This document shows, piece after piece, positions 15,811-23,051 of a stretch of 43,845 nt of DNA (positions are counted from its first letter, which is position 1; every line of letters begins with the position of its first letter). The notes under the pieces were generated by a model. That model searched no databases, was not told the origin of the DNA, and was given only the letters and a program-made list of their open reading frames with translations. Source of the DNA: Chitinophagaceae bacterium (GTDB taxonomy: Bacteria > Bacteroidota > Bacteroidia > Chitinophagales > Chitinophagaceae); contig JACCYQ010000069.1 in NCBI GenBank assembly GCA_013696395.1, forward strand, positions 1 to 43,845. Reading direction: 5' to 3'. The position numbers and the translations under genes were made by a program.

Positions 15811-16395
15811 ATGAAAAAAATTATTCTTGCCTCACAATCACCGCGGAGAAAACAATTACTTGAATGGGCGGAAATTCCTTTTGATGTGAGAGTAGTGGAA
15901 ACGGATGAAAGTTTTCCAATTGCATTGTCGGTTGAAGAAGCGGCAATACATATTGCCCGTCAAAAAGCGCTGGCCGTTAAACAAAGTCATAGTGGGTCAG
16001 AATTAATTTTAGCCGCAGATACCATCGTTGTTTTAAATGCCAGGATAATAGGCAAACCCAAAAACAGGGCACAAGCCATAGAATATTTACAAAGTCTTTC
16101 CGGGCAAAAACATAAAGTGATCACCGGCGTTTGCTTACTAAGTAGTGTAAACGAAAAAGTATTTTCAGACACCACTGAAGTTGAATTTCATAATCTGACT
16201 GATGAACAAGTAATTTATTATGTAGATCAATACAAGCCGTTTGATAAGGCTGGAGCCTATGCTATACAGGAGTGGATCGGAGTTATAGGCATAAAGGCAG
16301 TTCATGGGGATTTTTATAATGTTATGGGTTTACCTGTAAGCCGGGTAGTAAAAGAATTGATAAAAATGGATGAAGTAAAAGACATTATTCATTGA
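15811..16395 (+). CDS. maf: Maf-like nucleoside triphosphate pyrophosphatase
   Basis: 194-residue Maf/Ham1-fold enzyme. Family members hydrolyse dTTP, UTP or modified nucleotides to the monophosphate and pyrophosphate and act in house-cleaning or cell-division arrest. Signatures are ILASQSPRRKQLLEWAEIPFDV at the N-terminus, the ILAADTIVVL catalytic-acid stretch, GKPKNRAQAIEYLQSLSGQKHKVITGVCLL and DKAGAYAIQEWIGVIGIKAVHGDFYNVMGLPV (in two adjoining blocks). It starts 3 nt after the UbiA-family stop, so translation is likely coupled. Confidence 0.94.
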   Translation: MKKIILASQSPRRKQLLEWAEIPFDVRVVETDESFPIALSVEEAAIHIARQKALAVKQSHSGSELILAADTIVVLNARIIGKPKNRAQAIEYLQSLSGQKHKVITGVCLLSSVNEKVFSDTTEVEFHNLTDEQVIYYVDQYKPFDKAGAYAIQEWIGVIGIKAVHGDFYNVMGLPVSRVVKELIKMDEVKDIIH

Positions 16396-16459
16396 TGATT
16401 AGGATATGAAATAGCTGGAATGATGTATCTTTTGAGAAGATTTAAACCTTCCTTCCTGT

Positions 16460-17719
16460 ATGACCGAAAGGCTGCTGCAATACATCTGGCAATTTCAGTA
16501 TTTTAATAAAAATGAATTGCAAACCACCACCGGGGAAAACGTGCAGGTGATTCATCCGGGTATACATAATATACACCAGGGCCCTGATTTTACAGATGCT
16601 AAAATTCTCATTGGCAATACTACCTGGGCAGGTAATGTTGAACTTCACCTGCAAACCAAACAATGGCATCAACATGAGCACCATACAGACAAAAATTACA
16701 ATAATGTGATTTTGCATGTGGTGTATGAGGATGATGAATCTGATTCTCTGATTAATATTCCTGTAATAGAATTACATCAGCGGATCAGCAATATTTTAAT
16801 TTCCCGTTACCTTGAATGGATGGAAAGAAAATCCTTTATACCTTGTGAAAGCGCTATTTCTCAGGTAAAGCAATTAACCTGGAGCGCATGGATCGACAGG
16901 TTGCTGGCGGAAAGACTCACCCGCAAAGCAGAAACCGTTTTTACTTTTTTGAAAAAATCCAACCATAATTGGGAGGATGTCTTCTGGTGGCTGCTCGCCC
17001 GTAATTTCGGAGCCCATGTTAATGCTGATGCTTTTGAACATATGGCCCGGAGCATCCCGTTAAAATTATTAGGTAAGCATAAAAATAATCTTCTGCAGTT
17101 AGAGGCATTACTATTTGGACAGGCAGGTTTATTAAATGAAAGCTTTCAGGATGATTATTCTATTATGTTGCAGAAAGAATATGCATTTCTGAAGAATAAA
17201 TACAAATTGCAACCAGTTTATATCACACCACTATTTCTTAGAATGCGACCCGGAAATTTTCCCACCATCAGGCTGGCCCAACTGGCAATGCTGGTTCATC
17301 ACTCCTCCCATCTTTTTTCAAAGATCCGGGAGGCAAATCATGCAGAAGAAATAAAAGAATGGTTGAATGTTTCAGCCAATGATTACTGGCATTATCATTA
17401 CCGGTTAGATGAACCAACAACTTATAAGCCTAAGAACCTGGGAAAGGCAATGATCAATAATATTATCATTAACACTATGGCCCCGGTCATATTTGCTTAC
17501 GGCCAATATCACCAGCAAGAGATTTATAAAGAAAAAGCCCTGCATTGGCTGGAATCATGTTCCGCAGAAAATAATTCCATTACCAGCGGGTATCAGCAAC
17601 TGGGGATAAAAAATGCAACTGCCGCAGAATCGCAGGCACTTATTGAATTAAAAAATGAATATTGCCATTATAAACGTTGCCTTGATTGCGCTGTAGGCAA
17701 CGCCATCATCAGGGAATAA
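16460..17719 (+). CDS. DUF2851 family protein
   Basis: 419-residue protein of the Bacteroidota-specific DUF2851 family. The N-terminus, LLQYIWQFQYFNKNELQTTTGE with VIHPGIHNIHQGPDFTDAKI and WAGNVELHLQTKQWHQHEHH, is highly characteristic; YNNVILHVVYEDD and WLLARNFGAHVNADAFEHMA follow, and the C-terminus has HYKRCLDCAVGNAIIRE with two Cys. The NVELH and D/H-rich N-terminus could suggest a nuclease-like metal site, but this is speculation. No signal peptide. It is the last gene of the run starting at 13109, 64 nt after maf. Confidence 0.88.
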   Translation: MTERLLQYIWQFQYFNKNELQTTTGENVQVIHPGIHNIHQGPDFTDAKILIGNTTWAGNVELHLQTKQWHQHEHHTDKNYNNVILHVVYEDDESDSLINIPVIELHQRISNILISRYLEWMERKSFIPCESAISQVKQLTWSAWIDRLLAERLTRKAETVFTFLKKSNHNWEDVFWWLLARNFGAHVNADAFEHMARSIPLKLLGKHKNNLLQLEALLFGQAGLLNESFQDDYSIMLQKEYAFLKNKYKLQPVYITPLFLRMRPGNFPTIRLAQLAMLVHHSSHLFSKIREANHAEEIKEWLNVSANDYWHYHYRLDEPTTYKPKNLGKAMINNIIINTMAPVIFAYGQYHQQEIYKEKALHWLESCSAENNSITSGYQQLGIKNATAAESQALIELKNEYCHYKRCLDCAVGNAIIRE

Positions 17720-17735
17720 ATGAATGGTAAATGGG

Positions 17736-17855
17736 TTATCTAACGGTACGACATTTATTAAATTTTCCTGAGGCGGCTTGTGCGGGAGTTAGCCCTCGTG
17801 AACAGGATACCAGGAAAACAAGTACGCAAAATATTAACAGATTTCTTTTTAACAT
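17736..17855 (-). CDS. Micro-lipoprotein of 39 residues
   Basis: Small reading frame on the minus strand, start ATG at 17855, stop TAA at 17736-17738. The product begins MLKRNLLIFCVLVFLVSCSRG: basic N-terminus, hydrophobic core and lipobox LVSC with lipidation Cys18. The mature part is only about 22 residues, SRGLTPAQAASGKFNKCRTVR after the Cys, basic, with one more Cys. The signal peptide and lipobox are too well formed to be chance, and SRGxTPxxAA-type tails occur in other small Bacteroidota lipoproteins as far as I recall. It converges on the DUF2851 gene (16 nt between stops). Function unknown; an outer-membrane or periplasmic peptide anchor is possible. Confidence 0.7.
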   Translation of the reverse strand: MLKRNLLIFCVLVFLVSCSRGLTPAQAASGKFNKCRTVR

Positions 17856-17976
17856 GGCTTGTTTTTAGATGAACAGGGCTGTGAAGATAATCGCCAACCT
17901 GAGTTCAGTATAATTTTTATCCATGTTTTTTTACCTGGGAGAATTACTTAATTGAAAATTATAAAATAAAATCTGA

Positions 17977-18001
17977 AGGTTTGTTTTAAAGGTACAAACC
18001 T
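17977..18001. repeat. Inverted repeat AGGTTTGT-N9-ACAAACCT
   Basis: Perfect 8-bp arms (17977-17984 and 17994-18001), about 122 bp upstream of the micro-lipoprotein start on the minus strand. It could be an operator or a hairpin; there is no T-run after it on either strand. Confidence 0.4.
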
Positions 18002-18334
18002 ACTTTAGTACAAATTAATGGAAGCCAAAATTATTGTATATCAAAAGAAATACTGCAGTTTTCACATTATTTCGTTCCTGCCATCTCAAATAAAATGTTA
18101 AATAATAAGCAACCAACCAAAAATCCTGGATAACCTGATAGTTAATTACACATTACTAAATCCTGCAGAATTACCCTGAACTAATATCATATTAAAGAGT
18201 ACAGGCCTCAAAGATCGGAAGGAAAAAATGTTCAGGCTTTCATTTACAAAGAGTATAATCATTAAAATTGCCGGTTGACTCCCAATAGGTGCTGTTTTTT
18301 AAATTACAAACTTCTACAACAGTGTAAGCCATTA

Positions 18335-18342
18335 TATTTTTG
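18335..18342 (+). promoter_or_regulatory. Putative -7 promoter box
   Basis: TATTTTTG matches TAnnTTTG, 36 nt before the GTG start at 18379. No -33 TTG at the usual distance. Confidence 0.35.
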
Positions 18343-18378
18343 CCTAAATTTACGTTACAAGAATTAAACGAAATTATT

Positions 18379-19191
18379 GTGAAGAAACTAATAATGATTG
18401 CAGGGATTTGTTCCATCGCATTAACCATACAGGCACAGGATACAACTGGCTCAAAGAAATCAAGTAGGGAGGAACGCAGGGATGAAAAAAGAGATCGGGT
18501 AAACGCCATGATAAAACAGGAGGAAGAGGGTGTATTATCTTTTCACAAACAAAGTGTTTTTGGTTTTATGTTACGCACAAATGGGTATGGTGCTTTTTAT
18601 GAATTGGGAAAGATGAAATCACCCCGTATCTCCAATTTGTATTCAATTGAATTTTCAGAGATCAAACATGATAAAGAAGAAAAATCTTCCAGCGGTGCTT
18701 TTTTCTTCGGCAATCCATATATCTATGGTAAAGTCAATAATTTTTACCAATTGAAATTAGGATTTGGTCAACAATATATTTTTGGACAAAAAGGGAATAA
18801 AAACGGGGTAGCCGTAACCGGTATATACCAGGGCGGTTTATCGATTGGTTTATTAAGACCATATTACCTGGAAGTTGCTGACGTTAATTCAAATCAATCA
18901 CGTATTATTAAATTTACACCTGAAGACAGCGCTTTATTTGTTGATAATTCCGCCATCCTGGGTGGGGCGGGTTTTGGAAAGGGTTGGGGCGAAATGAAAT
19001 TTCAACCCGGTGCTTATGGAAAAGTAGCACTGCGTTTCGATTATGGCCGCTTTAATGAAATGGTTTCTGCACTCGAGATCGGTTTAAGTGTAGATGCTTA
19101 TACTAAAAAAGTTCCCCTCATGCTATTCAACGAAGACAAACAATTTTTCTTTCAGGGTCATATAGCCATCCTGTTTGGCCGACGCCGTTAA
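18379..19191 (+). CDS. Secreted protein, probable outer-membrane beta-barrel, family unknown
   Basis: 270 residues from a GTG start at 18379, chosen because it gives a clean signal peptide (MKKLIMIAGICSIALTIQAQD, cleavage after QA). The frame is open further upstream to 18340 but the extra residues precede the signal peptide and make no sense. After a short, very charged linker (SREERRDEKRDR) the protein is made of alternating aromatic/glycine strands: FGFMLRTNGYGAFYELG, FYQLKLGFGQQYIFG, YQGGLSIGLLRPYYLE, FQPGAYGKVALRFDYGRF, ending in HIAILFGRRR. This is the pattern of a small beta-barrel. I do not recognise a named family. It precedes lipA by 158 bp. Confidence 0.8.
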   Translation: MKKLIMIAGICSIALTIQAQDTTGSKKSSREERRDEKRDRVNAMIKQEEEGVLSFHKQSVFGFMLRTNGYGAFYELGKMKSPRISNLYSIEFSEIKHDKEEKSSSGAFFFGNPYIYGKVNNFYQLKLGFGQQYIFGQKGNKNGVAVTGIYQGGLSIGLLRPYYLEVADVNSNQSRIIKFTPEDSALFVDNSAILGGAGFGKGWGEMKFQPGAYGKVALRFDYGRFNEMVSALEIGLSVDAYTKKVPLMLFNEDKQFFFQGHIAILFGRRR

Positions 19192-19208
19192 TCCTTGTAT
19201 TTTTGCAC

Positions 19209-19317
19209 CCGGGATTTAGGTAAAAGTGATTTATTAGCCAGCTTGTAGTTATACTATTAAGCTCATGTTGCTCACCTGCCTACCGCAGGCAGGCTCACTT
19301 TTACTTCTGGTTCCCGG
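19209..19317 (+). promoter_or_regulatory. Nested inverted repeats in the lipA upstream region
   Basis: CCGGGA (19209-19214) pairs with TCCCGG (19312-19317), and TAAAAGTGA (19221-19229) pairs with TCACTTTTA (19295-19303). Inside is a 7-bp-stem palindrome CCTGCCT-ACCGC-AGGCAGG (19275-19293). Together they could fold into one long cruciform or leader RNA ending 33 nt before the lipA start. A TATTTTTG box sits just upstream at 19198-19205. Confidence 0.4.
19275..19293. repeat. REP-like palindrome flanked by CTCAC duplication
   Basis: CCTGCCT-ACCGC-AGGCAGG. The pentamer CTCAC occurs on both sides (19271-19275 and 19294-19298), as a target duplication would. Arms match the palindrome at 4753-4768. 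Confidence 0.5.
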
Positions 19318-19349
19318 ATCATCTATCTTAAAATCATATCATTTTAATA

Positions 19350-20273
19350 ATGACAGAATTACCCGTGGTAAAGGCATTTGAAGAAACAAGAGTTAAAAAA
19401 CCCGATTGGTTAAGGGTAAAACTTCCTATTGGTGAAAACTATCGCCATGTACGCAACCTGGTAGACGATCATAAACTGCATACCATTTGCGAAAGTGGAA
19501 ATTGTCCTAATATGGGCGAATGCTGGGGAGCTGGAACAGCAACGTTTATGATACTGGGAAATACCTGTACACGCAGCTGCGGTTTTTGTGCTGTAGCAAC
19601 CGGGCGCCCAGATGCTGTTGACTGGGACGAACCCCAACGTGTAGCCGAAGCCATTTACCTGATGAAAGTAAAACATGCTGTAATTACTTCCGTTGACCGG
19701 GATGAACTAAAGGATGGCGGATCCATCATTTGGCAAAATACCATCAGGGCAGTAAAAACATTGAACAATAACACTACACTTGAAACATTGATACCCGATT
19801 TCAAGGGCGAAAAGGAAAATATTCAACGTATTATTGAAACTGCACCCGAAGTTGTGTCGCACAATATTGAAACCGTAGAAAGATTAACACGGCAGGTTAG
19901 GATCCAGGCAAAGTACTGGCGTAGTATGGAAGTGATCAGCACGTTGAAACAAGGCGGCATGCGTACTAAAAGTGGTATTATGCTGGGGTTGGGAGAAAAG
20001 AAAGAAGAAGTGTTACAAACCATGCGTGACCTTTATAACAGTGGTTGCGATGTAGTTACCATTGGCCAATATTTGCAACCGACCAAAAAACATTTATCGG
20101 TTTATCGTTTTGTACATCCTGATGAATTTGCGGAATACAAAGATGCCGGGTACAGTATGGGATTGGACTATGTAGAAAGCGGCCCATTGGTACGATCATC
20201 TTATCACAGCGAACGCCATGTTTTTCCTGGTCTTGGAAAAAAGGAATGGGAACTTAGCAGGCAGGCAACCTGA
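19350..20273 (+). CDS. lipA: Lipoyl synthase
   Basis: Radical SAM enzyme that inserts two sulfur atoms into octanoylated lipoyl domains, for example of pyruvate dehydrogenase E2. Length 307 residues. Both clusters are visible: the auxiliary 4Fe-4S cluster Cys in [13 protein letters not shown] and the radical-SAM cluster in [10 protein letters not shown]. Also conserved are [34 protein letters not shown] and the C-terminal RSSYHSE, whose Ser ligates the auxiliary cluster. The gene is apparently alone; lipB is not in the window. The upstream region is unusually structured. Confidence 0.97.
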   Translation: MTELPVVKAFEETRVKKPDWLRVKLPIGENYRHVRNLVDDHKLHTICESGNCPNMGECWGAGTATFMILGNTCTRSCGFCAVATGRPDAVDWDEPQRVAEAIYLMKVKHAVITSVDRDELKDGGSIIWQNTIRAVKTLNNNTTLETLIPDFKGEKENIQRIIETAPEVVSHNIETVERLTRQVRIQAKYWRSMEVISTLKQGGMRTKSGIMLGLGEKKEEVLQTMRDLYNSGCDVVTIGQYLQPTKKHLSVYRFVHPDEFAEYKDAGYSMGLDYVESGPLVRSSYHSERHVFPGLGKKEWELSRQAT

Positions 20274-20368
20274 TCTCCACTTTCTGTTTTTTTAAACATG
20301 TATAAAAAACAGTAGCAGCATTACTGTTTGCTGAATATCCGTCGCACAGAAGAAATACAAAAGTCATT

Positions 20369-20893
20369 TTAAAATGCCGGAATAAAAATATTAAACGTAG
20401 CGCCTTTACCTGGTTTTGACTGAGCAGTGATGACCCCATGATGGATTTCAATAATTTTTTTTACAATGGCAAGACCGATGCCCGTTCCTGCAAATTCCGC
20501 TTTACCATGCAGGCGTTGAAATAATTCAAATATTCTTTCTTTATATTGAGGGTCGAAGCCGATTCCGTTATCTGTAATAGAAATGTGGCAATATTTTTTT
20601 TCGGGTGATAATCTGTTTAAAGCGTCAGTTATATCTTCAGTTCTAAAATTGCTTCCCCGGGCAACTTCAGTTTTTATAGTAATATGCAGCTGTCTTTCGG
20701 GAGCAGAAAATTTTAAAGCATTGCTAATAAGATTGTACACCATGATGGTTTTCCCGCACCCTGTGTTACCCAACAAAAGAGTGGGTCGGTTTTTTGGTAA
20801 CCCACCGGTTGTAATATCATCAAGGCCTTTAATGCCGGTTGGTGATTTGGGGAATTTAAAGCCGGAAGTTTTTGGTCTGTCAGTTTTTTGCAC
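20369..20893 (-). pseudogene. In-frame KaiC / histidine kinase chimera
   Basis: 174-codon open frame from GTG at 20893. Residues 1-50 are the start of a KaiC-type RecA ATPase: PKSPTGIKGLDDITTGGLP, then RPTLLLGNTGCGKT, the Walker A motif. Immediately after GKTIM the protein becomes the catalytic domain of a sensor histidine kinase: YNLISNALKFS (N box), ITDNGIGFD (G1), IFELFQRLHG (F box), GTGIGLAIVKKIIEIHHG (G2) and the usual end GATFNIFIPAF. KaiC Walker B and the second ATPase domain are missing, as are the kinase sensor and the H-box dimerisation domain. The simplest explanation is a deletion joining a kaiC gene to a neighbouring kinase gene, leaving a frame that is still open. It could be a decaying remnant, a functional novelty or an assembly artefact. 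No partner regulator is adjacent. Confidence 0.75.
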
Positions 20894-21316
20894 TGTGTTT
20901 CTTTTTTAATTATTCTAATTATACTAATGGATCGTGCTGACAAGCACATATACTATTTATGAATGTTGGGTAAAGTTAGCAATTTAAGTAGCATCAGCTG
21001 TAGAAACGCAAATACCAGCTGCCCTGAAAGGTATTAATAAAACCAATTAAAATTAATACAGGCACATGGATATAAAAGATTTACACAGATCTGCTCAACC
21101 TTTTTGGATGGTTCTGCAACGCTCTCCATTCAGCCCAAAGACGCAACCCTCCGGCCAGGTTCATAATTTTGCGACTATTAACTATCGTGTGGCAACATTA
21201 ATGAAAAATCAATCAAATCTTTTTATTTTTCAATTCTATTCATTTAATCCTGAATAATAAAAGTAACAAAATTGTGTACCCATATTCAGTAATCAATAAA
21301 ACATAACAACAGCTGA
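20894..21316. other. Intergenic region, no gene recognised
   Basis: This 423-bp gap separates the chimera from the phosphodiester glycosidase gene. It contains a small hairpin GTGCT-GACA-AGCAC (20934-20947) upstream of the chimera. A 63-codon plus-strand frame (21066-21257) has no signal, motif or recognisable likeness and is not called. No remains of the deleted kaiC or kinase parts were recognised here. Confidence 0.6.
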
Positions 21317-22291
21317 ATGAACCATAAAACATTTTTAATCCTGGCGGTTTTTATTTTTCTTTTTGCAAATACAAATTCCCAGTCTATGCAATGGAAGGAT
21401 GTAAGTGAATACTATGGCCCATTACCTGCAACTGTAAAATTGTTTAAAACTACCACACCTATTGATGATAAACCTAATGTGGCATTTTATCTCACTGCGG
21501 ATATAAAAGATAAACAACTATCTTTTACTGCAGACACCGCAAAGAACCGCCGTTTAACTCCGAATCAATTTTACGGGAAAAATAATCAACCACTTGTAGT
21601 TGTTAATACCACTTTTTTTTCTTTCGCCACCAATCAAAACCTGAATGCGGTAATACAAAATGGCAGGTTGATCAGTTATAATGTGCATTCATTTCCGGGC
21701 AAGGGAAAAGATACACTCACGTACAGGCACACACTGGGAAGTGCAATCGGGATTACCAAAAACAGGATGGCAGATGTGGCATGGTTGTTCACTGATTCAT
21801 CAAAAAAAAGTGCATATGCATTGCAACAACCCGTAATGCCACCCAGGGATTCTGTTGCGTATGTTGAAATGAAAAAGAGAACAATTAAACAATTTAATAC
21901 AGCTGGTCAATTAAAAAAATGGAAAGTTGAAACCGCCGTTGGCGGAGGTCCTGTATTAGTGCAAAACAATCAAATTGCCATCAGCAATAATGAAGAATTA
22001 AAATTTGCTGGCAAAGCCATTGACGATAAACATCCAAGGACTGCTATGGGATACACCAATGATCATAAACTGGTGATCCTGGTAGTTGAGGGAAGGTCAC
22101 CAGGAGTTGCAGAAGGCGCATCCTTAAAACAAATGGCTGCCATACTAAAGGAGATTGGTTGCGTTGAAGCTTTAAATCTGGATGGGGGAGGTAGCAGTGC
22201 GATGATAGTTAATGGGAAAAATACCATTAATCCCTCTGACAAAACTGGACAACGACCTGTGCCTGCGGTATTTATGATCAGTAAACAGTAA
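21317..22291 (+). CDS. Phosphodiester glycosidase family protein (NAGPA/DUF2233)
   Basis: 324 residues with a signal peptide (KTFLILAVFIFLFANTNSQS) followed by a phosphodiester glycosidase domain. Recognisable parts are VVVNTTFFSF (in place of the usual G-FF near the start of the domain), GSAIGITKNR, VGGGPVLVQNNQ, HPRTAMGYTNDHKLVILVVEGR and the highly conserved EALNLDGGGSSAMIVNGK near the C-terminus. Human NAGPA removes GlcNAc from phosphodiesters; bacterial substrates are mostly unknown but are thought to be exopolysaccharide or teichoic-like phosphodiesters. Periplasmic or surface location is expected. Apparently monocistronic. Confidence 0.92.
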   Translation: MNHKTFLILAVFIFLFANTNSQSMQWKDVSEYYGPLPATVKLFKTTTPIDDKPNVAFYLTADIKDKQLSFTADTAKNRRLTPNQFYGKNNQPLVVVNTTFFSFATNQNLNAVIQNGRLISYNVHSFPGKGKDTLTYRHTLGSAIGITKNRMADVAWLFTDSSKKSAYALQQPVMPPRDSVAYVEMKKRTIKQFNTAGQLKKWKVETAVGGGPVLVQNNQIAISNNEELKFAGKAIDDKHPRTAMGYTNDHKLVILVVEGRSPGVAEGASLKQMAAILKEIGCVEALNLDGGGSSAMIVNGKNTINPSDKTGQRPVPAVFMISKQ

Positions 22292-22389
22292 GTTTCGTAA
22301 AACTACTGTGAATAATTTTTCAACCACTGTTTGCCGTTATAACCAGGTTTTGGCATAATTCTGTATAGTTATTGTCAAAATCCGTAACA

Positions 22390-22902
22390 ATGAAAAAAGT
22401 ACTCTATTCTTTCGCCTTTCTGGGCTTATTTGTTTCTGTATTATTTATGGCTTGTAACAAAGAAAATGAAAGTACCCGGGTTAAGATCCGGCTTACTGAC
22501 AATCCATATAATGCTGAAGAGGTAAATGTAGATATCCGTGAAGTGCATGTAAAATTCAGGGATGATGAAAATAGCTGGCTGACGTTAGACACCGAACAGG
22601 GTGTTTATAATTTGCTGGGCTTGCAAAATGGTATTGATACTTTATTGGCTGAAGGTGATCTGCCTACAAACCATGTAAAAGAAATCCGTTTTGTATTAGG
22701 TAATGATAACTCCATTATGATTGATGGAAATGTTTATCCTATGACGATTCCCAGTGGTTCCGAATCTGGTTTGAAATTAAAAGTAAGTAAAACATTGAGC
22801 GGTGCAGTTGATTCAATCCTGGTAGATTTTGATGCTGCTTTATCTGTTCATCAAACAGGAACCGGGGATTATCATTTGAAACCCGTTTTGAAAATTAAAT
22901 AA
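22390..22902 (+). CDS. DUF4382 domain lipoprotein
   Basis: 170-residue lipoprotein. The ATG at 22390 gives MKKVLYSFAFLGLFVSVLFMAC, a lipoprotein signal with Cys at about residue 22; an upstream TTG at 22372 is less likely. The mature protein is one DUF4382 domain: VKIRLTDNPYNAEEVNVDIREVHV, NLLGLQNGIDTLLAEGDLP, IRFVLGNDNSIMIDG, and a C-terminal beta strand with HLKPVLKIK. The domain is common in Bacteroidota surface or periplasmic lipoproteins; its role is unknown. It ends in a strong terminator and is transcribed alone. Confidence 0.9.
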   Translation: MKKVLYSFAFLGLFVSVLFMACNKENESTRVKIRLTDNPYNAEEVNVDIREVHVKFRDDENSWLTLDTEQGVYNLLGLQNGIDTLLAEGDLPTNHVKEIRFVLGNDNSIMIDGNVYPMTIPSGSESGLKLKVSKTLSGAVDSILVDFDAALSVHQTGTGDYHLKPVLKIK

Positions 22903-22922
22903 TTTTTATTTAATCATTTTAC

Positions 22923-22957
22923 AAAGCCGTCATTTATTGAAGTGACGGCTTTTTTTA
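22923..22957 (+). terminator. Rho-independent terminator of the DUF4382 gene
   Basis: A perfect 10-bp stem (22923-22932 with 22943-22952), loop of 10 nt, and a run of T to 22957. It lies 20 nt after the stop. Confidence 0.9.
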
Positions 22958-22990
22958 TCCACCATTTAGAGGATGATTTAATAACGTCAC

Positions 22991-23017
22991 AAAAAAAACC
23001 GCTTTTTAAAAGCGGTT
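22991..23017 (-). terminator. Rho-independent terminator of the ROK kinase gene
   Basis: AACCGCTTTT (22997-23006) and AAAAGCGGTT (23008-23017) form the stem; read on the minus strand it is followed by a run of eight T (22998-22991). It serves the convergent minus-strand operon. Confidence 0.85.
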
Positions 23018-23051
23018 AAAGTATTTTATTTCAATAAGAAAATATTCCGAC

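Larger units (their letters stand above)
17856..18378. other. Intergenic region, mostly empty
   Basis: This 523-bp gap holds the upstream region of the minus-strand micro-lipoprotein and of the plus-strand secreted protein. A 19-codon minus-strand frame (17924 to 17865) ends 9 nt before the micro-lipoprotein start and could be a leader peptide, but nothing supports it beyond position. An inverted repeat lies at 17977-18001 and a TAnnTTTG box at 18335-18342. The rest is AT-rich with no recognisable element. Confidence 0.6.

Noticed and set aside
20934-20947. Hairpin GTGCT-GACA-AGCAC upstream of the KaiC/kinase chimera
   Set aside because: A 5-bp stem is short and common by chance; no T run follows, so it is not called as a terminator or operator.
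21066-21257. 63-codon frame upstream of the phosphodiester glycosidase gene
   Set aside because: No signal peptide, domain or likeness; its composition does not resemble the neighbouring genes.
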